Source of the DNA: Papaver somniferum
Taxonomy: Eukaryota > Streptophyta > Magnoliopsida > Ranunculales > Papaveraceae
Reading direction: 5' to 3'
DNA length: 64,000 nucleotides
NCBI RefSeq assembly: GCF_003573695.1
Contig: NC_039363.1
Coordinates: forward strand, 157,568,406-157,632,405
Position numbers and translations under genes: made by a program. Position 1 is the first letter of the stretch. Every line of letters starts with the position of its first letter. Of this stretch, positions 48,495 through 59,806 are shown one piece after another. Below the pieces are notes generated by a model. The model saw only the letters and a list, made by a program, of their open reading frames with translations, was not told the origin of the DNA and ran no database searches.

Positions 48495-48902
48495 TTAATA
48501 ACATCCCTTCCGACGTATCAAGAAATCTTTGATGATGGTCATTTGAGCTTCGAAGTTGAAATTATAACCTTTCAGTTTTCTCCATTCCTTGTTAGTTTGA
48601 GCTACGACTTCTTCATCATTCTCACCTCTAAGTCGAAGTTGCTTGCACATACGAAGTAAAGACATATACTCTTCCACTTTTTTGCGTATGTTTAAGAATC
48701 GAAGATACAATTCAATCCCATCGCGGTTGTTAGTGTTGCATGTTTGACTACAAAAGTTGTCAAAAATCTTTTTCCAATAAGATTGACTTGGTACACCACC
48801 ATTATTTTGTTCTTCTCCTTTCTTTGGATAGCATAGCACAAAATTTTGGCAAAGAGATAAGTCTTCATCCAAAGCAAAGTCGGGTTTATCCTTTGGGTAC
48901 AT
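48495..48902 (-). CDS. Small protein, possible trihelix/Myb-SANT-like
   Basis: This complete ORF of 135 residues lies inside the transposon. A fold like the trihelix or Myb/SANT-type DNA-binding proteins found beside PIF/Harbinger transposases is suggested by SYWKKIFDNF, then LYLRFLNIRKKVEEYMSLLRMC, then a region ending NFEAQMTIIKDF. This order is typical of plant proteins in which a SYW motif precedes a long helix and a (F/W)xxxxxIIKD end. An ATG at 48902 is used; 72 bp upstream on the same strand gives no longer frame. It sits between palindrome clusters 1 and 2. The function is inferred from weak pattern similarity only; it may bind transposon ends or be a domesticated passenger. Confidence 0.5.
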   Translation of the reverse strand: MYPKDKPDFALDEDLSLCQNFVLCYPKKGEEQNNGGVPSQSYWKKIFDNFCSQTCNTNNRDGIELYLRFLNIRKKVEEYMSLLRMCKQLRLRGENDEEVVAQTNKEWRKLKGYNFNFEAQMTIIKDFLIRRKGCY

Positions 48903-49079
48903 TGCATTGAGTTTGTAGTAGTTTTAGTAGAGATTATTAGTGTAGAAGGTGTGATTTTAATTTGAAATGGGTGGTTATATGGAGATGGAGTTATTTCAAG
49001 TTTAAATAAGTGGTTGAAAAGCTAAAACCTTCTACAGATCAGTCTTCAAACGGATCTATTTTTTCAAAATTCAAAAAAC

Positions 49080-49645
49080 CAGCCGATATGATGTGGTATT
49101 CAAAATTAGAAGTATTTACGGCTAGGAAAACGCATGGTATACCGAGCCGTAATTCTGTATAAACCTGCAGGGTTTGTGGTGTGTCAGATTTACGGCTAGG
49201 TATTTCGGGACGTAAATAATAGTTGTTAATTTTTGTCAGGATTACGACCTGGATATATAGCCGCAACAAGGAGACATTGTTTTCTTTTTGGGTTATCAGA
49301 GTGACATACGGCTAGGAAATCCCCACTGTATAAATATTTACGGCCAGGAACTTCAAATGTCGACCAAGCTGTAAATCAGAGTTGCAAATTTATGTCAGAA
49401 TTACGGTTAGGAGTTCTAACCGCCGAAAAGATACATGGCGAGGAAATAACCAAGACTCATTTGATCTTTGAGTCTCCAATGCAATACACGGCTAGGTATT
49501 TCATGACCGTAACACGGCTACGGTTCGTTTTCCTAGCCGTTTCCCTATAACGGCCGAGACTTTCCAAACGAAATTCTGTACAAGTTTATTTGACAAGAAT
49601 TATACGCACTTTCGGCTAGGTTATGTGAAGGATCGACCTAGCCAA
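49080..49645. repeat. Palindrome cluster 2
   Basis: About ten units such as ACGGCTAGGAAAA...GAGCCGTAA, ACGGCTAGGTATTTC...GACGTAA, ACGGCTAGGAAAT, ACGGCCAGGAA...AGCTGTAA and TTCGGCTAGGT...CCTAGCCAAA occur, roughly 35-60 bp apart and in both orientations. They are intergenic, between the small ORF and the 3' end of the PMD gene. Confidence 0.75.
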
Positions 49646-49831
49646 AAGTGCACAAAAATTAGTGAATCTTGATTGTTTCCTCAGTTTTCTTAGATTAGAC
49701 AAATGGAAAGACTAACATTCATTCATAAATGCAAAGTTATAAAATTCATCCATCCAAATCCATAACCAAAAAAATAAAATAATAAATAGACAAAGTCTTA
49801 GATAATAAAAGATCCATGAGAGAGTAAATAG

Positions 49832-52800
49832 TCAGTCACTTTCACTTGATCCCTCCTCCGAAGTGCGCAAAAACTCATCCAAATCGTCATCTTGATCAGG
49901 TTCCACAACCTGTTCTATAACTCTAGATTTTTTACCTCGACCGCTGCCACCTTGAATTGGAGTCTTTTTACCTCCACCACGTCCACCTCGAGCACTTGTT
50001 CCAGCACGGCTACCTTTTGCACTTGTTCCAGCATGGCTAAATTTTGCACTTGTTCCAGCACGGCCACCTTTTGCACCTCGATCTTGGTCACGGGGGGGGG
50101 GAGTGTCTGAGTCGTCGCTAGAAGAAGGATACCTTGCCTTTTCGCTTAGTTGTTCCGCTTCATCAGGATATAAACCTCCTTTATCAGGGATAATTATGCC
50201 TCTAACTCGATTCCGCATTAATCTTGGTTCAGCTACTGTTAACTCCTCACCCAAATTAATCATACGGGTGATATCATTGGCCACCCAATTAACTCGTTCG
50301 ACCTATTTTTTGATATAAAAAAAATACTCTAATTATTCATATATAATTAAAAAAACAACATATACAAACATAATTAGTAGTGTACATACCACCATCTTCT
50401 CTCAATCATCTTCTTCATTCATTGATGCCTTTGATTTTGAAATCTCTTTCTCTGCATTCTTGAAATGTCTCCGCGCCTCCGGATCCAAATTTTCCACATA
50501 AGGATGAGCCCACTCTTGATACCATTCCATGTAATTCGCATTCGCTTCAGAAGTCCCATGAGAAGCTTCAAGGAGTCTTCTACTCATTTGGTTTACTTCT
50601 CGGGAACGAGCATTCCAATGCTCGATCGACGGTGCATTTTCATAGTTCAATTTGACATCTTTGTCCTTAAATTGGCAGGTGGTTATGCTCAGTTTAAAAG
50701 GAGTTCTTCGGGTACAATTTTCTGGACATTACCGATTTGGCGGAGCGTTCTACGAGGATCTAAGATGACGAACCCAGTTGCATGAAACAAAGGTCCCGTA
50801 TAGGTCGCCATATCGGAAAATACTTTATCACCAACTTCATCTTCTCCATCCTCATCAAGCTTCAAATATGGATCAAAAAATCAACATCTTAAATTGTCAA
50901 AGCATCCAACTTTTTCCTCATTTCTTTCATTTCCGTATCTTTAGCCTTGTGTTGGTGCCCTCCAAAGGGGTATCTTCCTCCTGTAGGTTTTTCTAGAAGC
51001 CATTTTTTATTCCGAGTAGGCCTCAAGCTTTTAAAATGGCCGTAAGCCCATGACTACGTCAAAAAAAAATTAATTCTTAATAAAACATGAGTACGTCAAT
51101 GTATAAAAGTAAAATAAATAAACATTCGTTATATTAAAACAAAAAGATATCTAGATAAGAGCAACACATCCCGTAATTTGTGTTTCGTTCCATCTAGAAG
51201 CTTTGCAAAGACAGTCCAACATATCAGCAAGGAGGGCGGTGGCCCATGAGTACCTAGGTACCTCATTTGTTTGCAGATCAAGACTGAGAGTGTTCAACCA
51301 CTCCAAATAACAAGCATTTACCTTATTTCCTGAGAAATCGGGGAAAAAGAAGGTCCCAAGAGCATGCAACAAGTAAGCTATAGCCGTATGTATAGATCTT
51401 TATGCGTCTATCACCACCAATCCACTCCTAGTCTTGGTATCAGAATCCCCAAAATTTTCCTTCATACGAACCAAATTAATCTTCCTTGACATATCAATTG
51501 CTTCACTTATTTCGCTCGATGCACTAAATTTTCTTTTAGCTCTAGGCGGTGCTCCATACCCAATCTCAAACTCTTCTTCCGCTTCATCTTTACCCACCCA
51601 AGACAGTTCTTCGCCAAGGCACAAAGCTCATCAAAAGGCATAGAATTGTTGAAACCCTCAAACACAGCCTTTCCTTCCAAAGCTAGACCACTGATTTGCT
51701 TTACGTCATCCGGAGTGATATTCATCTCGCCGAATGGGAGGTGAAAAGTCCTTGTTTCGGGAAAAAATCTTTCTCTAAAACCACAAACTGTCATAACATC
51801 ATATGTCTTCTGCAAATCCCCGATTCCAGTCCATAACCCCGAAGCTTTTACCAAAGCTATCACATCTGGATGCTCCTTGTCCAACGACCAAAACCTTGCT
51901 TGTTAGTGCTTTAGTTTAGGGACCGCTTTATCCGCGAACTACAAAAAAAAATTGGTTGTAAAATTAACAATCCATAACAAAATGAATATAACGTATATGT
52001 AATTTTATTTATTACCTTTGTGCCACAAACCCTAGCAGCCCATGAAGATGCGTAGCCAATCAAGACGGAACGATCTCTTGCCTCACCCTAAGGTCTCCCA
52101 TTCCTCTTGGGAGGTAAAGGCACCATAGCATCAATTACTTGTCTTGCTGTTTCTTTTGGTGGATACTTCTTCTTTACCTCCTTCTTGTCCTCCTCAACTA
52201 CGGATTTACCTTTATCAATAGCAGCACCACTAGAAGTGCCAACTTCAGTTCCTCCGATAACAACAAGTACACCTTTATTTCCACCACCACTAGAAGTGCC
52301 AACTTCAGTTCCTCCAGTAATTCCAACTCCATCTCCTCCACCTTCATTTTCTCCAAAAGTCACAACTCGACTTACAGTCCTTGCGTTTGCACCCAATGGT
52401 TTTGCGTGACGAGTTTGCGGAGTCGGGTCATTACGAGATGTTGCTTCTTGTGATATTTTCTTCTTCTTTTCTTTTCCTCTGTTCAAAGACAAACAAGGCC
52501 AAAAACCAATAGTAGATAAGCAAAAATGGCTAGGAAATTTTAACACAACCGAACCGTGACAAGCAAAACGGCTAGGAAAATTGGATAGCCCAAGACGCAA
52601 CAAACATAACGGATGGGAAGATTAGTAATTGATCTAGACGTAATAAAAACGGCTAGGAAACTCCAAGCCGTAACACGTAAACGGCTGGGAAACTAAATAA
52701 GCGATCCAGCCGAAACAAGGTTTCGGACATAAAGACCGAGACGTAAATATTAACGCTGAAAAAATTCGAACGCAGGAGAATATACGTCTAGGTTATTTCT

Positions 52801-53272
52801 AGCCGTATACAACTTGTTGCGGATAGGATTTCTCCATCTCGTACGCATCGACTATATTACGACTGGGAGTTCTAAGATATCCCAACTGTTAATCCTACAA
52901 ACGGCTTGGAGTTCTACCATATCCCAACCGTGTAATATATAAACGGCTGGGAAAACAAACAATCCCAACCGTAAGGCCTATTTACAGCTGGGGATACAAG
53001 AACTCCCGGCCGTAAGCAGTTTCAGAAACTCTTTTTTTTCAGACCTAAAATTTTCAAAACCAACAGAATAATCAACAAAACGCTTAGATAAAGAGTGGGT
53101 TTTGAAATTCATACCTTATTGCTGTCATATCAGGGCTCGCGGCGGCTGGTGCATCTCCTTCATTCACTTCTTCTTGATCTTCAGTTTCATCTTCATTTGA
53201 TGAAGTTGGTTTCTCTGCTTCAGAAGGAGGTTGATTCGACGAAGCTTGACCTAAATTTTCCTTAGGTTTCAT
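49832..53272 (-). pseudogene. Plant mobile domain (PMD) protein gene, decayed
   Basis: In minus direction exon 1 is 53272-53115 (MKPKENLGQ..., acidic), donor AAG|GTATGA. Intron 1 is 53114-52479 and contains palindrome cluster 3. Exon 2 is 52478-52016, basic and G/T-rich, ending RDRSVLIGYASSWAARVCGTK with donor AAAG|GTAATA. Exon 3 starts at 51938 with the PMD core FFPETRTFHLPFGEMNITPDDVKQISGL. YLLHALGTFFFPDFSGNK, SWATALLADMLD, SLRPTRNKKWLLEKP and a C-terminal RGG/SD-rich tail to 49832 follow in other frames. In-frame stops lie near 52086, 51905, 51382 and 51162, and a frameshift near 51600. PMD proteins include Arabidopsis MAIN/MAIL1 and many transposon-encoded relatives. The domain call is firm; the later exon limits are approximate. 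Confidence 0.78.
52525..53015. repeat. Palindrome cluster 3 (right subterminal, in intron 1)
   Basis: Ten or so units: GGCTAGGAAATTTT...CCGAACCGTG, ACGGCTAGGAAACTCCAAGCCGT, ACGGCTGGGAAACTAAAT...CCAGCCGAAAC, ACGTCTAGG...CTAGCCGTAT, ACGGCTGGGAAAAC...CCCAACCGTAA and others. Each is an arm, a 5-25 bp spacer and an inverted arm. It lies 630-1120 bp from the right end. Confidence 0.75.
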
Positions 53273-53628
53273 GGTTTTATAGAATGAATTTAATCAACGA
53301 AGATTTTTTTTTGGAATCGACGATTAATCGTTGAACAACGAAGAATGGAAGAAAAAAATAAGAAGAAAGAAAATAGAATAGGGAAAGAATATAAGAAGAA
53401 GAAGGGGAAGAAGAAGAAGAATGGGGGGCGACAGTTTTTTTCTTTTAATGATTTTTCCGTTTTTTCAGTTTTTTTTTTTATTAGATTAGGTAGTTAATGA
53501 GAGGGTAGAACGGGAATAAGTTAAGATTAGTGAGGGTATTTTTGAACTTTTGCATAAATATGATATCCCCCAATAACATTTGGGTTCCCCTTAGTATTTT
53601 AAGCACCCAAAATCTCTCTCTCCTACAA

Positions 53629-53645
53629 CCCCAATAATAGGGTTC
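53629..53645 (-). repeat. Terminal inverted repeat, right (17 bp)
   Basis: CCCCAATAATAGGGTTC is the exact inverse of the left end. A degenerate second copy (CCCCCAATAACATTTGGGTTC) lies just inside at 53567-53588. Confidence 0.88.
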
Positions 53646-53653
53646 TTTATTTA
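53646..53653. repeat. 8-bp target duplication TTTATTTA, right
   Basis: Identical to 47779-47786. Confidence 0.85.
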
Positions 53654-53855
53654 TCTATTTTTAACATATCTAAGAGTTACTAATTAAATTAAGTTGATTC
53701 TATAACTCGTTAGCTAAGTCTTATGAATATCTACAACCTTGTAGAAGAAAAAGGCTAATTCAGACCATACGCGGTCCAATTCATCAATATTGGATAACTA
53801 GTCTTAATCCCAAGTCAACTAGACCATCCCATTAACCTAAGGTCCAGTCCATCAT

Positions 53856-54085
53856 GGTCAACTAACAGTCACTAACAGTCAAAGAGTCAACTCACAGTCA
53901 ACTTCCAAGGTCTGGTCAACAGTCAAAGGTTAAAGTCCAACTCGGTCAAAGTCTAAACTCGTCAACTGATTCAACTCAGTCAACTAGACTAATTCAGAAT
54001 AGAGTCAACGGGTTAACTCAGTCAGATTAACTGAGTCAGCTAAACAATTGGTCAGACTTCTGACTGGCAGGAAACTCAAGGTCAA
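53856..54085 (-). promoter_or_regulatory. GTCAA (W-box core) cluster in D2 LTR
   Basis: About eleven GTCAA words lie in 230 bp, nearly all AGTCAA or GGTCAA. In the element sense they read TTGACT or TTGACC, the W-box consensus. It matches the D1 cluster at 35440-35620 in position, although the individual words are not all aligned. Confidence 0.45.
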
Positions 54086-55919
54086 AGCTTATGCAAAGGC
54101 CAAAAGCTGAACCACACCATAATGGTTCATCACAAGACTCAACTAAACTAAGCTCAAACTGAGCAACCAATATTCCCTGCCATAGTTTCAATTCCAACTC
54201 TATTTTAAACTACAATTTCTTCTTAATCATTCACTAATAATTCATAAGCAGACTTCAAAATTCAATTACAATTACAAACACTTGTTACCTGCAATTGCAG
54301 TAGCTGCAAGCTTTCCTTTAGAGATTCAACTCAACTCAACACATTTATCAAATTCTCTTTTTAAAATTTCAGTCACAACATCTCATTCAATACTACCAAA
54401 ACATTTGCAATCAAAACTATATGCACCCATTCCAGCATCACCACTACCAAAACAAGAACACTCTGCACACCCCACCTGAATCTCAACAACACCACCATTA
54501 TCACTTCAGGTAGCTCATGACCTTCGTTCACTAACTGAAGTGCCATGTCTTTTCCTGCATTTCATTTCTCTCATCAACACTGCCAGTTCAGTTTCATAAC
54601 CATCTCTAATACCTATTGAACTTCATTCTTAATATCATTACATCCTTTCCATCAGGTTCATTCTCATCTGCAATTCAAACATTAACAGTTCCATATATCA
54701 ACATCAACACAACCTGCACAACATTCATCTTCTTCATCTCCAACTGAATCAAACTCCTAGTTCTTCCCAGCACATATAACCACTCCCATAAACTCTTATA
54801 TGTCATGTATATACTACTTGCACCACTAGCTGTAGTACAATCATACACAGCCACCACCACATCCATCTAAGGCATATCAATTCAATGAACTCAGCCTAAA
54901 ACTCAAGTACACACGGTTTAAGAATAAACAAATTCCGAAATCTTAAATTCATCTTACCCTCTTATCTGAGTTTGTCTTAATACACAAATTAACACCAACA
55001 ATTAGTCCATCGCCTTCTTATTAACAGACCCAAGTCCTATATCCATAAATTACTTCACATCTTCAACTTCGATTGAACTTTAGATTCATAACTTCTAACC
55101 CTAACTGTCAAAATTGAATTGTTCTTCAACCTTCTACCCTAATTCTATTCAAACCCACCTCATATCAACATCTCAGAGCATCAATTTCATCTTCTACATA
55201 ATCTCTGTGTTCTTCTTACAAGCCCTAATTCAATTCCAGAAACCCTAATTCACTGATTCTTTATCAAGAAAGCTACACATATTCAATCAAGCCACAAACC
55301 CCTCTTAATTACTTAATTCCATCTTCAATTCCTCATAAAACTTCAATCAATATCAAACTTAGAACACTTAACTTCTAATTCACTTCCTCCTTTGATTCCG
55401 AATCAACCACAGACAACAACACCATAACTAACAACTACCCAATCATATTTTCCACCTTCCACCGATCACAAATCTTCCATTCGATCTCTCAAATCATCTA
55501 CAGATGAAGAACGCAGGAAAAAGAAGAAAGAAAGAAAGAATAAGAAGAAAGAAGAAGATAAAAGAAGAAAGAATTCTTCGATCGGGTTCTGGTGAAGATA
55601 AGGCCGACCAAATGTTAAACGCACCCAACCAAAAGATAAGGGCAGCCAATGCGGCTAACTACAAAATGACTATTTTCCCCTTCATACTTATCCGATGAAA
55701 TATTCTTCGTCCGGTATCTGATTGACACGTTCGAGTAGTCCATTCTGTGTAACTTTTCGAGACCTATTCAATGATACTAGTTTCACGTCTAGATCGTTGT
55801 TAGACTAATTTCTATTAATTAACGTTCGTGTTAAACTAATCGAGTTATTATTGGCTAATTCGTCACTTGATCATCGCTAGACCATTCAAATAGCGTTGAC
55901 GAGCTTGAGGGTCTTTTCA

Positions 55920-56454
55920 TTCTCCCCACATTATACATTTTCGTCTTCGAAAATCGAACCACCCTTCTGGATTAAAAAACTCTCCACCTTAAAGAATAAT
56001 TATATCTATTGTCTACGCGTAAAAACAACACGACACGAAGCACAAACCTATATGGCTTTCTACAACTAAAATTTGTGGATCTAGGTTCAAAAGACTAGTT
56101 TTTATTTAAATAAGTCACTGGTTCGAAATACGAGAAAATATATTCTATAATAAAATTTCTAAGTAAAATTTGGGATATATCAGTCCACTAATAGAAGCAA
56201 GTCTCCCTTCTATGCCTAGTGATACAAGAATGCATTTGTCATGTCTAGGTTCGTGACGCCTGACAATGCCTACCTACGTAACAAGTATCACCCGAACACA
56301 TCAGAATTACCAACCTCACTATTCCCCAGTGCTGGATTAACTAAGTATTAAGATTAATTATTCTTTAAACTTTGATCTTAAGTGGTGTAATCTAAAATTT
56401 TACTTCATAAATTATATATATATTTCACAGCATTTTAAGAAATCTAGTAATCTG

Positions 56455-56487
<33 letters not shown>

Positions 56488-56912
56488 TTTTTATTTCTTT
56501 TACCATAATATTTGATAATTTTAACTTTAGTGTAATACTATACATATAAATTTTTCAATTATTATCTACCAGCTTAATTACTAAAATACTATAATCAATT
56601 GTGTTATCAGTCTCATTATTCTTAAGTTGATAGTTCAGTTGGTACGTTAAGTCTTAATCTTCTAAATATAACTCTACATTTACGTAAAGATTGATATAAT
56701 ATATTTTATTTATTCACATTGAATCCATATACTATATCTTGTTAAATATTGGCGTTGGTAATTTAATATGATCTAAATTTGAGTCTGCATAAAATTATAA
56801 TATATCTTAATAGTATCTAGATTTTGCTATTAATATAACGTATTCTATTAATATACAAATTTATTGTCTTTTAATTCTAATATTACACTAAGCATCCGAA
56901 CACTATTATTAC
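55920..56912 (-). other. D2 interior, polypurine side
   Basis: It begins with TTCTCCCCACATT (polypurine tract in minus direction) and follows the D1 interior (AAAATCGAACCACC, ATTTGTGG(C/A)TCTAGGTTC). It is AT-rich and non-coding, about 1 kb shorter than the matching part of D1. A (TTTA)n microsatellite is at 56459-56490. Confidence 0.65.
56905..56912. repeat. 8-bp target duplication ATTATTAC, left
   Basis: Identical to 61954-61961. The D1 interior has an uninterrupted AATACTACTACTTCACG at the matching place (33187 region). Confidence 0.9.
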
Positions 56913-56927
56913 TAAGGGTGCACACGG

Positions 56928-57004
56928 TACGGTTCGGCTCGGTTCTTGCCGAGGCCGAGTACCTGTACTCCCAGAGGTCGGTACTAAACTTTTGGGACCG
57001 GTAC
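56928..57004. repeat. Left subterminal CGGTTC/CGGTACC repeats of the hAT element
   Basis: TACGGTTCGGCTCGGTTCTT, GGTCGGTACT and GGGACCGGTACC lie within 80 bp. The right end holds many more copies (61768-61941). hAT transposases typically bind short subterminal motifs of this sort. Confidence 0.65.
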
Positions 57005-57258
57005 CTTTTCAGCAAAAAACTATCTGCCACTCTGCCTTTTCTTTTACCTGTTTTTTACCTGTTTTTTCTATATAACAAATTCTCATTCAAAGCAGCAACT
57101 AATAAGTAGCAATATTACTAACAAACCAAACAAACAATGCCTTGAAAATATGGAAAAAAAAGTAGCAGTAGCCACACTAAGTCTTGAAAATGAGAAAATC
57201 TGGAAAAAAAACAACTAGCAGTGCAGCTAGTGCTGCAGTAGTCTTGAATCTTGATCTT

Positions 57259-59806
57259 CTAATCCATGTCAGCAGCACTTGTGGTGTCATCAGTGTTCAT
57301 AGGACCAAGTAACGCTTCAAAAACAAATAATAGCAGTTAGTAACTATTAGACTATATCTATTACTGCCACACACAAGTAATAATGTAATATGTTACCTTC
57401 TTCAACTTCAACATCATCATCTGGTATGTAATCAGATAGAAGATCAAGTTGTATTGGCTTCCTTAGCCAGCTTTGTGTGCAAAGCAATGCCTCAACTGTC
57501 CTTGTAGATAAAGAGCTTCTACAAGGACTTAAGACTCGCTTTCCTGTGCTAAAAGCAGACTCAGAGGCAACAGAAGACACAGGAATGGCTAATATGTCCT
57601 TAGTCATATGTCCAAGTATCTTATACTTTGTACTGTTGGTCTTCCACCAACCCAATAAGTCAAACTCCTCATCATCATCTTCTCCTACACCTTCTTCATA
57701 CTCGTCAATGAAATATTTATCCAACTCTGTTTTTCCCTCATCATCATTTGGGCTTTTCTTGAACCTCTTACTCCTTGACATCAACTCTTTCATACGACTT
57801 GGCCCTGCCACTGGTTTACTTACCACTGCTTTGGATTGTCCCATAGAACTGCTTGACTCCTCCTCATGAACTGAATAGGCATCCTTATATTCTTCAAATA
57901 GAATCTTAAAATCCAACTTAGCAAGCTTCATAACAGATTCAACCTTAGAAGAATTCTTCCCATACAAGAGCTCAAGAGCAAATTGTAGTCCTTTTTCTTT
58001 CTCTCTAGGATCCAACAACATGGCAAAAAAGGTTGTAGGGTTCATCTTTGCATAATCACCCCAATATTTGTTATACTTCTTAAACATTTTTCCAGCCATA
58101 GTAGCAATAAAAGGATCTTCATCTACATTATCTCTAAACTCAACTAGTTGCTCATATATGATAACTAATTGCCATAAGAAAGTGTTTGTTGTTACCTTAG
58201 CTGAGGCTGAAAATGCAACAGTGGCATCAAAGAATACTTTCAAACATTTGACAAGGCCTCTGGCAAAGATCCAGTCCTCTTCACATGGAGCAGGTTTCCT
58301 CACTACTACCTTCTTCTTCTTCTTTTGTGCCTTATTCTTCTTCCCTGTCACCTCAACTTCTTCTTGTTCTTCTTCACTAAATTCTTCTTCTTCTTCACCA
58401 ACATTATCATCAATATCAAAATCATTAGCATCAGGTAGATCTTTCTCACTCTGTTTTGGGTAATAAAACAACTGCCGATATTCCTTGTCATACCTTTCTA
58501 ACCTAATAAATGCTTTTTCTAACACTTCTGCATCCTGTAGCATCAAGAATGTGTTGTTCCACCTAGTCTTAACATCTAATATCAATGTTACCTTAGACTC
58601 TATTCCAACTAATTTTGCACAACGCTTAAGCTTAGCCAACCTAGATGGAGAACCCTTTATATACTTGACAACTGACCTGATTCTTGCAATTGATTTGTTG
58701 TAGACCCTCACAGCATCTTTTACCACAAGTGCAAGTACATGAGCTGCACACCTTACCTGAAAAGGTGAATTCAAACAAGTATTAGATATTTTAACAAAAC
58801 TAATAAACATAATCCTAAGTTAGAAAGTAAAAATAATAATAAGTCATATTCATATACATATACATATACATATACATACATGCAAGTACTTAGCTCTCTC
58901 TTCTGCCCTTGTCTTTGAAACAATACTAGTCTTCAAATAATCCACTGCTGCCTTGTTGGCACTCACATTATCCAAAGTGACAGTAAACACATCTTTAAGC
59001 TCCCAATCTGACAAACACTTCTCTAACATCTCACCAATGTCAATTCCTTTGTGACCATTAACCTCACAAAACATAATAATTCTCTTTTGATACTTCCATT
59101 GCTGATCAATAAAGTGAACTGTTACACAGATGTAGTTGAAATTGTTTGGTGAAGTCCATGTGTCTGTTGTCAAACTAACCCTCTGCTTGGTTGACTTGAA
59201 GTAATTTTTCAACTTTTCTTTCTCTAATACATACATGTCTAATAAACATCTATAAATAGTCATTCTACTTGGCACAACAAATTTAGGCTCTAAGACATGC
59301 ATCATTCTCCTAAAACCTTCACCCTCAACTTCTCTAAATGACATCTCATCAATTATAATAAATTCAACAACTTCCCTTTTACATTTCTCTTGACTGAAAA
59401 TAGTAGAGACTAACTGACCTTCATTCTCACCCAGTTGTGCAGGATTTAATGTCAGAGTTTGTTGTCCTTTTGGCTTTGGCTTGTTAGGATTCTGCTTGCA
59501 TCTGTTGAAGTGCTTCCACATTCCACTTGTACCATTCTTTCCAGTATGAGCCTTTATCACCTTCTTGCAGTAATTGCATCCATCATCTTGAACATTCAAC
59601 CTCTTGAAATGATTCCAAATGTCAGAAGTTATCTTACCACCCATAGATGTAGAAGTAGCTTCTACATCTACTGTTGCTGTCTCTGGCTGTGCTGCTTCAT
59701 TTGTTGGTTGGATTGAGGATCCAACAATTGCATCTGTGGCAGTGGTATGTGTAGCAGTTGTAGGTGTAGGGGTATCTGTTCCATGAGCTTGACTTGATTC
59801 ATCCAT
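57259..59806 (-). CDS. hAT transposase with BED zinc finger (three exons)
   Basis: It catalyses cut-and-paste transposition of the surrounding element in the nucleus. Exons in minus direction are 59806-58880, 58756-57397 and 57314-57259; both introns have GT-AG ends and the joined frame is 780 residues. The start is the first ATG (MDESSQAHG). The BED-type zinc finger is at residues 61-103, with C77, C80, H99 and C103. Catalytic candidates are D215 (TTDTWTSP), D279 (TVTLDN) and E708 (SSVASESAFS). An acidic linker with a basic KKKKKK stretch lies in the middle insertion. The C-terminal hAT dimerisation domain runs from about 655 (LDKYF...WWKTN...SWLR). The splice junction KYLH/VRCAAHVLAL restores a family-typical YxHVRCxAH. 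No premature stop or frameshift is visible. Intron 1 holds a (TATACA)n microsatellite beside the donor. It is similar in kind to plant RICESLEEPER-type proteins. Confidence 0.88.
58850..58880. repeat. TATACA microsatellite in transposase intron 1
   Basis: It consists of CATATA repeats at the 5' end of the intron, directly touching the donor site. It could affect splicing; no coding role. Confidence 0.7.

Larger units (their letters stand above)
47787..53645 (-). mobile_element. Unclassified DNA transposon with PMD gene and palindrome clusters
   Basis: It is 5859 bp, bounded by perfect 17-bp terminal inverted repeats GAACCCTATTATTGGGG (47787-47803 and, inverted, 53629-53645) and by the 8-bp duplication TTTATTTA. 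It holds a small intact ORF (48495-48902), a decayed plant mobile domain gene (49832-53272) and three clusters of ACGGCTRGGAA palindromes. I recognise no transposase. An 8-bp duplication fits hAT-type and some other cut-and-paste families, but the GAACCC ends do not match the usual hAT start. The PMD is known from several plant transposons and from host silencing factors. Confidence 0.75.
46776..55919 (-). repeat. 3' LTR of D2, split by a transposon
   Basis: The outer end starts TGTAGCGTCCCC at 46776 and the inner end reads GGTCTTTTCA at 55919. Without the 5859-bp insertion and one 8-bp duplication it is about 3.28 kb. Flanks 46776-47786 and 53654-55919 align with D1 34055-35220 and 35230-37760. 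A GTCAA cluster is at 53856-54085, a C-rich block at 54150-55480 and a purine-rich stretch at 55505-55580. Confidence 0.75.

Noticed and set aside
48181..53015. ACGGCTRGGAA clusters as a CRISPR array
   Set aside because: The units are degenerate, irregularly spaced, in both orientations and inside a plant transposon; no cas genes.
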